DNA of 42,966 nt from Bacilli bacterium (lineage in GTDB: Bacteria > Bacillota_I > Bacilli_A > RFN20 > CAG-826): assembly GCA_017450325.1 (NCBI GenBank), contig JAFSVB010000076.1:1-42966 (forward strand), given 5' to 3'. The notes under the pieces are model-generated. The model was not told the DNA's origin and ran no database searches. It saw nothing but the letters and a program-made list of their open reading frames with translations. Each line of letters opens with the position of its first letter. The stretch's first letter is position 1. The translations under genes and the position numbers were made by a program. Of this stretch, positions 31,656-39,688 are shown one piece after another.

Positions 31656-32132
31656 ATGTCCAAAAAGTCCGGTAAAAGTGTTTTGTTAGAGAATCGGAAG
31701 GCCCACTTCCTGTATTTTCTATCGGACTTCATGACCGCGGGGATGGTGCTGACGGGGACGGAAATCAAAAGCCTCCGCGCTGGCAGCGCGTCCTTGTCGG
31801 ATTCTTATGTGGCCTTAAAAAATGGGGAGGCATGGGTCTATAACATGCATATCTCCAATTACAAGGAAGGCACCATATGGAACGCGGACCCTTTACGTCC
31901 GCGCAAGCTTCTGCTCACCAAGCAGGAAATCCATAAGCTCGAGCGCGAACTAACGGGCTCAGGCATGACCTGCGTCCCGACGAAGGTATTCTTGCTCCGA
32001 GGATACGCGAAGATGGAAATCGCCTTGGCCAAAGGCAAGAAGGCCCACGATAAGCGCGACGCCATCAAAGAGCGCGATGCCAAGCGCGAGATGAGCAAGG
32101 CCATGCGCGACCAAGGCAAGGGAGGAGAATAA
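31656..32132 (+). CDS. smpB: SsrA-binding protein SmpB
   Basis: SmpB binds tmRNA and delivers it to stalled ribosomes for trans-translation. The 158-residue length and motifs are typical: NRKAHFLYFL, GMVLTGTEIKSLRAG, NMHISNYKEG and RPRKLLL, then a basic C-terminal tail (KGKKAHDKRD) that folds in the decoding centre. Only a weak GGG lies before the ATG. Tagged products of trans-translation are classic ClpXP substrates, and clpP is at the left edge of the window. No tmRNA gene was recognised here. folC starts one base after the stop. Confidence 0.96.
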   Translation: MSKKSGKSVLLENRKAHFLYFLSDFMTAGMVLTGTEIKSLRAGSASLSDSYVALKNGEAWVYNMHISNYKEGTIWNADPLRPRKLLLTKQEIHKLERELTGSGMTCVPTKVFLLRGYAKMEIALAKGKKAHDKRDAIKERDAKREMSKAMRDQGKGGE

Positions 32133-32133
32133 G

Positions 32134-33366
32134 ATGGTAAAGGAACTCGAAGAGCTGCTGAAGCAGAACCGCTATGGCGAGTATGACCGCGATAATTTCG
32201 ACCGCTATAGCTCCAAGAAAAAGCTCAACCCCCATTGCCCCATCATCCATATTGCGGGTAGCAATGGCAAATCCTGCGTCGCCCATTTCCTCGAGGCCAT
32301 TTACAAGGAGGCTGGCTACAAGGTCGGACTCTTCCTGTCCCCGAGTCTCTATGAGGCTAACGATTCCATCCGCTTTGATGGCAAAAGCATCACGGATGAA
32401 GAGCTTTCGAAGATTTATAACGAGAACTGCAAAGATTTTGAGAAGTTCGGATTGACGTCATTCGAGATTCTCGTCGCTTTGTGCTACCGCTATTTCGAGC
32501 AGAAGAAACCCGATATCGCCATCGTGGAATGCGGGATGGGTGGCGTCTTAGACGCGACCAACCTCGAAGACCTCGATACGCGTCTATCCATCGTCACGAG
32601 CGTTTCCTTGGAGCATACGGGATACCTCGGAACGACCCTTTCCCAAATCGCCCTCCATACTGCGGGCATCATCAAAGCGGAAGTCCCTGTTTTGGTCGGT
32701 CGGCTCGACGATGAATCCCTCGGCATCCTCCGCGATGAGGCGAAGTCCTATAACTCCCCCTTCACGATTGTCGAGCGCTTCTATTTCGATCACTTGACGG
32801 AAGAGGCGTTCCTCTTCGATTACGGAAGCTATAAGAATCTTGGCATCAACACGGATGCCTATTATCAAATCCGTAACGCCTCGATTGCGGTAGAAGCGGC
32901 CTATGAGCTTCGTCATGACTTCCCTTATGAGGAAGAGGCTCTCCGCAAAGGCCTGATGGTCGCGCCGCTCCCGTTACGTTTTGAGCAGTCAGGCAATATC
33001 GCTTTCGACGGCGCGCAGAACCCCGAAGCGGTAGAAGCCCTTGTCCGCTGCATCCCCACGCTCGCCCAAGGCCGTCCTGTCCACGTCTTGTTCGCTTCCT
33101 TCCGCGAAAAGAACATCGCCGTCGAGCTTCCGACGATCGCCAATGCCGTCAGTGACATCACCCTTACCACCTTCACCCATCCGCTCGCTCGAGGCGAGAA
33201 TGACTATTTTCTCTATGCCGGCGACCACCCATTCGAAGGCGATGCCCTTGCGGCGCTTGCCCATTTGAAGGAACAGTTCCCCGACGATATTCTCTTAGTC
33301 ACCGGCTCCCTCGAATTCTGCGCAGAACTTAAGGCAAAAGCGAAAAAGGCGGGGCTTTTGCAATGA
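32134..33366 (+). CDS. folC: Folylpolyglutamate synthase/dihydrofolate synthase family
   Basis: A 410-residue Mur-ligase-fold enzyme that adds glutamate to folates using ATP. Visible motifs are the P-loop IAGSNGKSCVAHFL (41-47), FLSPSLYEANDSI, ECGMGGVLDATN, then TSVSLEHTGYLGTTL. In most FolC proteins the last motif continues IAxEKAGI, whose Lys is carbamylated for metal binding; here it reads IALHTAGIIK, so that Lys is Thr. Residue FDGAQNPEA replaces the usual HNP-containing segment D-G-A-H-N-P with Gln for His. These two changes may lower activity or shift specificity. The RBS GGGAGGAG overlaps the end of smpB. The stop overlaps the next small ORF (ATGA). Confidence 0.88.
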   Translation: MVKELEELLKQNRYGEYDRDNFDRYSSKKKLNPHCPIIHIAGSNGKSCVAHFLEAIYKEAGYKVGLFLSPSLYEANDSIRFDGKSITDEELSKIYNENCKDFEKFGLTSFEILVALCYRYFEQKKPDIAIVECGMGGVLDATNLEDLDTRLSIVTSVSLEHTGYLGTTLSQIALHTAGIIKAEVPVLVGRLDDESLGILRDEAKSYNSPFTIVERFYFDHLTEEAFLFDYGSYKNLGINTDAYYQIRNASIAVEAAYELRHDFPYEEEALRKGLMVAPLPLRFEQSGNIAFDGAQNPEAVEALVRCIPTLAQGRPVHVLFASFREKNIAVELPTIANAVSDITLTTFTHPLARGENDYFLYAGDHPFEGDALAALAHLKEQFPDDILLVTGSLEFCAELKAKAKKAGLLQ

Positions 33367-33524
33367 AAAAAGAAGAAAATGAGCCCGAGATCGACGAGTC
33401 TCTTCTGACGCCGGAACAGAAGCGCTTGATGCACGAGAAGACCTTCAACAAGAAGTGGGCCATCTTCTGGGGCGTGATCCTCACCTTGATGCTCATATGC
33501 GTCATCGTCATCCTTGTTTTGTAG
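33363..33524 (+). CDS. Small single-pass membrane protein (53 aa)
   Basis: A 53-residue ORF whose ATG overlaps the folC stop (ATGA), a strong sign of real translation. The first half is charged (KKEENEPEIDESLL, PEQKRL) and the second half is one membrane helix (WAIFWGVILTLMLICVIVIL) ending in VL and a stop. It would be an N-in tail-anchored-like protein. No family recognised. Below common ORF-size cut-offs, so it is easily missed. Confidence 0.7.
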   Translation: MKKEENEPEIDESLLTPEQKRLMHEKTFNKKWAIFWGVILTLMLICVIVILVL

Positions 33525-33573
33525 CCCGATGCGTCATTCGTCTACTTTCTCCGACAGTGTATAAGATTTGAGG

Positions 33574-33601
33574 TTGCCATGCGCGCGAACGCCTGTAAAC
33601 T
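33574..33601 (+). promoter_or_regulatory. Possible promoter of the small acidic ORF
   Basis: TTGCCA (33574-33579, five of six) and TAAACT (33596-33601, four of six) at 16-bp spacing, with GCGCGCG in the spacer. It is 20 nt upstream of the ATG at 33621. Confidence 0.45.
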
Positions 33602-33620
33602 ATGCCCGAGGCAAAGAACC

Positions 33621-33746
33621 ATGGACGAAGTCAATCAATTCACAGTGCTCTACGATGAAGAAGAAAGCAACGACATGGTCGACTTGATTCTCTCCTGCGA
33701 AAGCGACGAAGACCGCGCCGCGCTCGAAGAAGGATTCCTGAGTTAA
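33621..33746 (+). CDS. Small acidic ORF (41 aa)
   Basis: A possible 41-residue protein, strongly acidic (YDEEESNDMVDLI, then CESDEDRAALEEGFLS). It has a promoter-like sequence 20 nt upstream, GAGG about 10 nt before the ATG, and a hairpin 20 nt after the stop, so it has the layout of a small stand-alone gene. No family recognised. The alternative is that the transcript is a small RNA and the frame is incidental. Confidence 0.4.
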   Translation: MDEVNQFTVLYDEEESNDMVDLILSCESDEDRAALEEGFLS

Positions 33747-33766
33747 TTTCCGCGATATACGAAAAT

Positions 33767-33785
33767 AGAGGCGCAGGCCTCTTTC
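33767..33785 (+). terminator. Weak terminator after the small acidic ORF
   Basis: AGAGGC (33767-33772) and GCCTCT (33777-33782) with a 4-nt loop and only three T residues after it. Confidence 0.4.
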
Positions 33786-33807
33786 CTATATTGGTCCTGA
33801 ATGGGGG

Positions 33808-33891
33808 TTATCGGACGACGAGCCTAAAACCGATATTTACCTCCACGTCATGCATGGCGCGAAGGGTCTTCACAAAGGCCGCCAAACTCGA
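33808..33891 (-). pseudogene. Possible C-terminal remnant of a formylglycine-generating-enzyme-like gene
   Basis: Read leftward, an open stretch of 27 codons between two stops encodes a peptide ending HDVEVNIGFRLVVR. The ending I-G-F-R-L-V is the typical C-terminus of FGE-sulfatase/SUMF1-type domains. There is no start codon or upstream coding region in frame, because a stop lies directly before it, so this would be a decayed fragment. It is short, and chance resemblance is possible. The rest of the gap to 34016 shows nothing I recognise. Confidence 0.25.
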
Positions 33892-34016
33892 TTAGACATC
33901 ATTAACCCCTTCTGAAAATAAGGCTTAAAGGCGTTTTGCGATTCTTTTTGAGAATGATCATAGAATCTCCGACAAAGGCACTGGCGTTTTCCGATTCACG
34001 GTTTATTCTAGTCTAT

Positions 34017-35651
34017 ATGGAAAAAACATGGCTTCGAGGCGCCGTCTACCAGATTTACCCGCGCTCTTTCTGCGACTCGAATGGCGATGGCATCGGCGAC
34101 ATCCAAGGCATTATCTCAAAGCTCGATTATCTTAAAGACCTCGGGGTGAAGATCCTCTGGCTTTCGCCCATTTACAAAAGCCCGCTGTTCGACATGGGCT
34201 ATGACGTGTCGGACTATTACGATATCCATGAAGATTACGGCACGATGGAGGACTTCGAGCAGTTGCTCCTAGAGGCCAAAAAACGCGGCCTGAAAATCGT
34301 GATGGACCTCGTCGTGAACCACACCTCCATGGAGCACGAGTGGTTCCGCCACGCTGTAAAAGGGGAACGGCCCTATCACGATTACTACATCTTCAAAAAA
34401 GGGAAGAAGCAGGGCGAGCCGCCCAACAATTGGACCTCCATGTTCTCGGGAACGGCATGGGAATATGTGCCGGAACTCGACGAATGGTATCTCCATCTTT
34501 ATGACAAAGCCCAGCCGGACCTCAATTGGCATAATCCTGCCGTATTAGAGGAAGTGGAGAAGATTCTTCGCTTCTACCTCGATAAGGGGGTATACGGATT
34601 CCGCTGCGACGTCATCAACCAAATCTACAAGGATTCCTTCGCCGATGGACAGGGAACCTACCCTTCCGGCCGAGGAAAAGAGCATTACCTCATGAAAGAA
34701 GGCAACCATCAGGTTCTTAAGAAACTCTATGAGGATGTCTTCTCCAAATATGAGGATTATGTCGTCATCGGGGAAACCCTCGACGTCGATATCCCTAACG
34801 GCCAGCGCTTCCTCAAGGACAACGAGCTCGATATGTTCTTCACCTTCGAGCATATGGACGTAGGAAAGAAACTCGGCGGGGCGATCTTGCAGGGCTTCAA
34901 GCCTGCGAAGCTGCGCGAGGTTCTTTATAAGTACCAGAAGGAAATACCTTGGAACGCTTTGTATTTTGAGAACCATGACCAACCGCGCTCCCTCGCCCAT
35001 TATGGCGATGAAGGAAAATACCGTGACGCCTCCGCGAAGGCGCTTGCCACGTTGCTGCTCACCTTGAAGGGGACGCCTTTTATCTACCAAGGACAGGAAC
35101 TAGGCGCCTTATGGGCCAAGCCGCGCGACCCACGGAAGTCGAAGGACTGCTGCGCCCATGCGTTACTAAAGATGATGAAGTCCGTTTTCCATCTTCCAAC
35201 TTCTATCGCCAAACGTCTCGTCTACAATCTCGACCGCGACCGTTGCCGCGCCCCGATGGCGTGGGCGCCTGGCCCTGGAATCGGTTTTACAACGGCGGAA
35301 AAAGCGTGGCTCCCCTTTACCAAAGACGATGAGCTGCACAACGTAAAAACGGAAGAAAACTCCGCAAATTCCGTTTTAAATTTCTATAAATCCCTTCTTT
35401 TACTACGAAAGGAGAACGAGGAATTGACCCTAGGCCAGTTTCATGAAGTGCCGACTTCGGGCTCTCTATTTGCCTATCGTCGCCGTTACGAGAACCGTGA
35501 ACTGCTGATCTTAGTGAACCTCAGCAAGAAGACTTTGCGCTTGCCGCGTTATCTCCATAACATCGCTGGCGATGTCGTGCTGGAGTCTGGCAAGGCGAAA
35601 AGCCCTAATTCGTTGCCTCCTTATGGCGTGAAAATCATCCGCGTCGCATAG
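34017..35651 (+). CDS. GH13 alpha-glucosidase/oligo-1,6-glucosidase family
   Basis: A 544-residue cytoplasmic enzyme that hydrolyses alpha-glucosidic bonds of maltose- or isomaltose-type oligosaccharides. The GH13 landmarks are in order: VYQIYPRSFCDSNGDGIGD, VMDLVVNHTS, GFRCDV (nucleophile Asp198), VIGETLDV (acid/base Glu253), FENHDQPR (Asp321), PFIYQGQELG. The stretch after that, to RDRCRAPMAW, matches the family less well than the flanks, but no alternative frame fits better. ATG 34017 starts the protein where family members start; the upstream in-frame extension to 33936 is non-coding in character. No RBS is visible, and TATTCT lies only 7 nt upstream, so initiation may be leaderless. Substrate detail (1,4 versus 1,6 linkages, trehalose-6-phosphate) is not resolved. 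Confidence 0.92.
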   Translation: MEKTWLRGAVYQIYPRSFCDSNGDGIGDIQGIISKLDYLKDLGVKILWLSPIYKSPLFDMGYDVSDYYDIHEDYGTMEDFEQLLLEAKKRGLKIVMDLVVNHTSMEHEWFRHAVKGERPYHDYYIFKKGKKQGEPPNNWTSMFSGTAWEYVPELDEWYLHLYDKAQPDLNWHNPAVLEEVEKILRFYLDKGVYGFRCDVINQIYKDSFADGQGTYPSGRGKEHYLMKEGNHQVLKKLYEDVFSKYEDYVVIGETLDVDIPNGQRFLKDNELDMFFTFEHMDVGKKLGGAILQGFKPAKLREVLYKYQKEIPWNALYFENHDQPRSLAHYGDEGKYRDASAKALATLLLTLKGTPFIYQGQELGALWAKPRDPRKSKDCCAHALLKMMKSVFHLPTSIAKRLVYNLDRDRCRAPMAWAPGPGIGFTTAEKAWLPFTKDDELHNVKTEENSANSVLNFYKSLLLLRKENEELTLGQFHEVPTSGSLFAYRRRYENRELLILVNLSKKTLRLPRYLHNIAGDVVLESGKAKSPNSLPPYGVKIIRVA

Positions 35652-35681
35652 CGGATAACTTCCATTATGCCTGCACGCGTG

Positions 35682-35687
35682 TATAAT
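35682..35687 (+). promoter_or_regulatory. -10 box of the dCMP deaminase-ECF operon
   Basis: Perfect TATAAT, preceded by CACGCGTG. The deaminase ATG is 20 nt downstream. No -35 box at standard spacing. Confidence 0.5.
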
Positions 35688-35707
35688 CCGCGTTGGAGGT
35701 TTTCTTT

Positions 35708-36193
35708 ATGAGCGAGAAACATCGTACGGATAATCTGAATTGGGACGAATACTTCATGGGCATCGCCATCCTTTCGGCGAAGCGCTCCAAAGACCCTTCC
35801 ACCCAAGTGGGCGCCTGCATCGTCGACGTGAACAACAAAGTGGTGAGCATCGGCTATAACGGCATGCCGCGCGGCGTGGACGACGAAGAGATCCCTTGGG
35901 GGCATGGCGAAGGGCTTGAATCCAAGTACCTCTATGTCTGCCATGCGGAATTCAATGCGATTCTCAATACTCGCGATGGCTCTGTCCTCAATGGATGTCG
36001 CATCTACGTGACGCTTTTCCCGTGCAATGAATGCGCGAAAGCCATCATCCAGACGGGCATCAAGGAAATCATCTACCTCGACGACAAATACCATGAGCAT
36101 GTCTCCGAGTGCGCATCGCGCAAACTCCTCGATATGGCAGGGGTAAAATACAAGAAATACGAGGGAAGGGCGGTAACCATCGATGCCCAGTAG
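35708..36193 (+). CDS. dCMP deaminase (ComEB-like)
   Basis: A 161-residue zinc-dependent cytidine/deoxycytidylate deaminase that makes dUMP for thymidylate synthesis. The active site is complete: His79-Ala-Glu81 in VCHAEFNAIL and Cys106-x-x-Cys109 in PCNEC. STQVGACIVD and GYNGMPRGVDD are typical of dCMP deaminases. TTGGAGGT lies 7 nt before the ATG; the in-frame TTG at 35693 is part of that RBS, so the shorter form is correct. It is the first gene of a tightly packed run that continues through the ECF transporter genes. The stop is inside the next gene. Confidence 0.93.
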   Translation: MSEKHRTDNLNWDEYFMGIAILSAKRSKDPSTQVGACIVDVNNKVVSIGYNGMPRGVDDEEIPWGHGEGLESKYLYVCHAEFNAILNTRDGSVLNGCRIYVTLFPCNECAKAIIQTGIKEIIYLDDKYHEHVSECASRKLLDMAGVKYKKYEGRAVTIDAQ

Positions 36194-36419
36194 GCATCAT
36201 CACCGTTCCTACCGCATCATCGCCATCATCTTGGCGTACCTTCTTTTCGGCACGGCGATCTTCGCTCCCTTAGGCGCCCAAAAAGAGCCAAACCTCGTCT
36301 TATTATTCGTTTTGCTGGGCGTCTGGCTTCTCGCCCTCATCGGGACGATCGTCCTCAATGAAATTTACATTAAAAAGAAATACGGTGGCGACTTTCTGCC
36401 CCATGATGAAGAAAAATGA
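36183..36419 (+). CDS. Small two-helix membrane protein
   Basis: A 78-residue protein that starts 11 nt before the end of the deaminase gene and whose stop overlaps the ecfA1 start (ATGA). A basic N-terminus (RHHHRSYR) is followed by two membrane helices (IIAIILAYLLFGTAIF and LVLLFVLLGVWLLALIGTIV), then a charged tail (KKKYGGDFLPHDEEK). No family recognised. Its position between the deaminase and the ECF module is unexplained; a transporter accessory subunit is one possibility. Confidence 0.75.
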   Translation: MPSRHHHRSYRIIAIILAYLLFGTAIFAPLGAQKEPNLVLLFVLLGVWLLALIGTIVLNEIYIKKKYGGDFLPHDEEK

Positions 36420-37234
36420 ATATCGCCGAGATTCGCCATCTTTCGTTTGCCTATAACGAGACCAAGTCCGTCCTGCACGACGTGAGCTTCTCGCTGGAGG
36501 AGGGCAAATACTATTGCCTCGTTGGCCATAATGGCTCAGGCAAGTCCACCCTTGCGAAATGCCTGATGGGCCTACAGTCTGAATTCGAGGGGGACATTAT
36601 CCTTTTTGGTTTGCCGTTAGACCGCAAGAACCTCTTTTCCATCCGTTCCCGCATCGGCATCGTCTTCCAGAATCCTGACAACCAGTTCGTTGGCTCGACC
36701 GTCGCGGACGATATCGCCTTTGGTTTGGAGAACAAACGCATTCCACGCGAGAAGATGCAGTCAATCATCGACGACTTCGCGGCGAAGACGGGGATGGCGG
36801 AATACCTCGACCGAGAGCCTTCGATGCTTTCGGGTGGCCAGAAGCAGCGCGTCGCCATCGCGGGCGTCCTCGCGATGGGGCCAGACCTCATCATCTTCGA
36901 CGAAGCCACTTCCATGCTCGATCCTAAGGGCAAGAAGGAAATCATCGATCTCGTCCATCAGTTGCGTAAAGAAAACCCTGGCCTCACCATCCTTTCCATC
37001 ACCCATGACGTCGAGGAAGCCGCACGAGCGGACGAAGTCCTCGTCATGAACAAAGGATCTATCCTCATGCAGGGCAAGCCCGAGGAGGTTTTCTCGCGCA
37101 TCGATGATCTTAAGGCCATCCACCTGAGCGCGCCGTTTTTCTATGAACTGCGCGCCGCGCTTATCGAACGTGGCCTGAAGATACCCGAAGATATCAAAAC
37201 GGCGGAACAACTGGAGGAATACCTATGCCGATAA
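36416..37234 (+). CDS. ecfA1: ECF transporter ATPase EcfA1
   Basis: A 272-residue ABC ATPase, one of the two that power energy-coupling factor vitamin/metal importers. Walker A GHNGSGKST (37-45), Q-loop VFQNPDNQFVG, signature LSGGQKQRVAIAG, Walker B LIIFDEATSMLDP and switch His in SITHDVEEA are intact. QNPDNQ is typical for EcfA1. It overlaps the preceding gene by ATGA and the next one by 10 nt. No substrate-binding S component is in this window, so it is the shared energising module (group II arrangement). Confidence 0.96.
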   Translation: MNIAEIRHLSFAYNETKSVLHDVSFSLEEGKYYCLVGHNGSGKSTLAKCLMGLQSEFEGDIILFGLPLDRKNLFSIRSRIGIVFQNPDNQFVGSTVADDIAFGLENKRIPREKMQSIIDDFAAKTGMAEYLDREPSMLSGGQKQRVAIAGVLAMGPDLIIFDEATSMLDPKGKKEIIDLVHQLRKENPGLTILSITHDVEEAARADEVLVMNKGSILMQGKPEEVFSRIDDLKAIHLSAPFFYELRAALIERGLKIPEDIKTAEQLEEYLCR

Positions 37235-38082
37235 ACCTTCAGGATGTCACCTACGTCTATAACCCAAAGACCCCGATGGAGAAGAAAGCCCTCAAGGGCG
37301 TGAATCTCGAAATCAAAGAGGGGAGCTTTACCGCGCTTGTGGGAAGGACTGGTTGTGGCAAGTCCACGCTGATTCAGCACCTAAATGCTTTGCTTAGTCC
37401 GACGGAAGGCGCTGTCGTCATCGACTCCTTCCATAACGACTCCAATAAGAAGCGTCGTGACAAAAAGACCAAGGATTTGCGCAAAAACGTGGGCCTTGTG
37501 TTCCAATTTCCAGAATACCAACTCTTTGAGGAAACCATTGAGAAAGACGTCGCTTTTGGCCCGAAGAACTTCGGCGATACCAAGGAGGAGGCGTTAGAGA
37601 AAGCGCACCGCGCCCTCGAAAGCGTCGGCTTAGACGAATCCTTCTATACCCGCTCCCCGTTTGAAATCTCCGGAGGCGAGAAGCGCCGCGTCGCCATCGC
37701 GGGCATCCTTGCCATAAAGCCCAAATACCTCGTCGTCGATGAGCCTACCGCGGGATTAGATCCTTCAGGCGCCAAAGACATCATGGATCTTTTTAAAAAA
37801 GTCCATGAGCAGGGCACGACCGTCATCCTCGTCACCCATGACATGGACATCGTTTTGTCCTATTGCACCGACGTGATCGTTCTCGACCATGGCAAAGTCG
37901 CCCTCGCGTGCAAACCCCAGGATCTCTTTGGCACGGAAGTAGAACAGTATTCCTTGCAGACGCCCCAACTATATTCCTTCGCCTCAAAGCTCGAGTCGCG
38001 CGGTATGGCCCTCGACCATGACGCGGTGAAAGACGTCGCTTCCCTCGCAGATGAAATCATCAAAAGGAGAAACTCTCGATGA
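37225..38082 (+). CDS. ecfA2: ECF transporter ATPase EcfA2
   Basis: A 285-residue ABC ATPase, partner of EcfA1. Walker A GRTGCGKST (40-48), Q-loop VFQFPEYQLFEETI (typical of EcfA2), signature ISGGEKRRVAIAG, Walker B YLVVDEPTAGLDP and VTHDMD are intact. The start lies within the end of ecfA1 and the stop overlaps ecfT (ATGA), implying fixed-ratio translation of the complex. Confidence 0.96.
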   Translation: MPINLQDVTYVYNPKTPMEKKALKGVNLEIKEGSFTALVGRTGCGKSTLIQHLNALLSPTEGAVVIDSFHNDSNKKRRDKKTKDLRKNVGLVFQFPEYQLFEETIEKDVAFGPKNFGDTKEEALEKAHRALESVGLDESFYTRSPFEISGGEKRRVAIAGILAIKPKYLVVDEPTAGLDPSGAKDIMDLFKKVHEQGTTVILVTHDMDIVLSYCTDVIVLDHGKVALACKPQDLFGTEVEQYSLQTPQLYSFASKLESRGMALDHDAVKDVASLADEIIKRRNSR

Positions 38083-38936
38083 ATTTCGCCCTTGGGAAAT
38101 ACGTGCCTTATGACACGTGGGTTCACCGCATGGATGCCCGCGCGAAGCTCGCCGCGACGATTCTTTTCATGGTCGCCGTCTTCTTCCCGATGGCCACCTG
38201 GACGATGACACTGGTGGCGCAGGGGTTCCTGCTTCTTTTCGTCAGCTTCATCCTCGCGTCGACGAAGACGAGGCTCCGTTCCATCTTGACCTCGTTGAAA
38301 TCCCTCTGGGTCATGGTTTTGTTTTTGCTCATCATCTATGTCCTCGTCCCGAAGGCGACCAATACCTTAGGCGTGGCTTGGACGTGGAATGGCTGGACGG
38401 TTTATTGGGATTCGTTCGCGGAGGCGGCGAGAGTCATCGTGCGCTTGGTCATGATGATCATGATCGCCATGGCGCTTACTTCCTCCACCAAACCGCTCGA
38501 CCTAACGTATGCTCTTCAATGGTATTTATCTCCCTTAAAGCCTCTGCATTTCCCTGTTGAGGAGGTCGCGATGACCATTTCCATCGCTTTGCGGTTCATT
38601 CCGACGCTTCTTGAAGACGCGATGCGTGTCATGCGTGCGCAATCGAGCCGTGGCGTGGATTTCGCCCATGGCAACTTATGGAAGCGCATCACGGGCCTCA
38701 CCTCTTTGATCATCCCGCTTTTCGTCTCGAGCTTCCTCCGCAGCGAAGAACTCGCCAACGCGATGGAATGCCGTTGCTATGACCCGCGGGAAAAACGCAC
38801 TAAATACCGCAAGCTTCATTTCCGCGTTTCAGATATCTTCTTGCTTCTAGCCATGGCGGTAATCACTGCAGGCATCATCACGATATCCGCGATGAAGATC
38901 GACTTCTTCGCGCTGATGGGGATCGTTGCCCTATGA
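38079..38936 (+). CDS. ecfT: ECF transporter transmembrane subunit EcfT
   Basis: A 285-residue membrane protein with about six helices that couples the ATPases to the S component. The coupling-helix signature AMECRCYDPREKRTKY is clearly present before the last helix, and AQSSRGVDF is the second typical cytoplasmic motif. It is joined to ecfA2 and truA by ATGA overlaps at both ends. Confidence 0.95.
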   Translation: MNFALGKYVPYDTWVHRMDARAKLAATILFMVAVFFPMATWTMTLVAQGFLLLFVSFILASTKTRLRSILTSLKSLWVMVLFLLIIYVLVPKATNTLGVAWTWNGWTVYWDSFAEAARVIVRLVMMIMIAMALTSSTKPLDLTYALQWYLSPLKPLHFPVEEVAMTISIALRFIPTLLEDAMRVMRAQSSRGVDFAHGNLWKRITGLTSLIIPLFVSSFLRSEELANAMECRCYDPREKRTKYRKLHFRVSDIFLLLAMAVITAGIITISAMKIDFFALMGIVAL

Positions 38937-39688
38937 GGTATCGCGCGACTCTCGCCTATTCGGGCGAACATTACGCTGGCTTCCAGCGGCAGAAAAACAA
39001 AGTGACCGTTCAAGGCACCCTCGAGAAGACGCTTTCCTTTCTCTTAGGAAAAGAGACGACGGTCAAAGGCGCGGGCCGAACTGATGCTGGCGTCCATGCG
39101 CGTGGCCAGGTGTTTTCTTTTGACGCCGACGCCATCAAGGATGTCTCTAAGTTCCGTCATGCATTCAATAGGCTTCTCCCCGAAGATATTTTCATCCGCG
39201 ACATTCAGGTAGTAGGGGAGAACTTTGATTCTCGGTTACATTGCCGTGGAAAGGTCTATGAATATTGCTTCACCATCCATGACCGCGACCCTTTACGCGT
39301 TCATAAAATCGCCCAGCTTCGGCGAGACGATTTTGAATTCGATGGCTTTTTGCGTGGATTATCCGAATTCGAAGGGGAACATTGCTTCCAGAATTTCACC
39401 ACGAAGCCCGAGGATAACAAAGGCTTTGTTCGCAACGTTCATATCGTCTTGGCGGATCTTCTCGAAGATGGAAACTTCGTCCGCGTGGTGCTGCGCGGCG
39501 ACGGCTTTATGCGTTATCAAATACGCATGATGGTCGGCGCGGCCATTCGCGTGGGGCTTCATCGCCTTGCGCCCGAGGACATCCGCGCTAGTTTGCAAGC
39601 TAAGACGCGGAAAATCCTTCCTTATAAGGCTCCCGCGGAAGGCTTATGCTTATTAGAGGTCCTTTATGAAGACGACGCTGCCCTATAA
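38933..39688 (+). CDS. truA: tRNA pseudouridine synthase TruA
   Basis: A 251-residue enzyme that makes pseudouridine at positions 38-40 of tRNA anticodon stems. The catalytic Asp51 lies in GAGRTDAGVHARGQV; YAGFQRQ and FMRYQIRMMVGA are other family motifs. The ATGA overlap with ecfT is a common Firmicutes arrangement. The PHP-family gene starts 23 nt before its end. Confidence 0.96.
   Translation: MRYRATLAYSGEHYAGFQRQKNKVTVQGTLEKTLSFLLGKETTVKGAGRTDAGVHARGQVFSFDADAIKDVSKFRHAFNRLLPEDIFIRDIQVVGENFDSRLHCRGKVYEYCFTIHDRDPLRVHKIAQLRRDDFEFDGFLRGLSEFEGEHCFQNFTTKPEDNKGFVRNVHIVLADLLEDGNFVRVVLRGDGFMRYQIRMMVGAAIRVGLHRLAPEDIRASLQAKTRKILPYKAPAEGLCLLEVLYEDDAAL

Noticed and set aside
31605-34018. Repeat CTAGTCTATA at 31606 and 34008
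   Set aside because: Only ten bases in two copies, both in AT-rich promoter areas; chance is likely.
35100-35260. Frameshift in the GH13 gene
   Set aside because: This stretch fits the family less well, but neither alternative frame resembles GH13 and both flanks are in the same frame, so divergence is the simpler reading.
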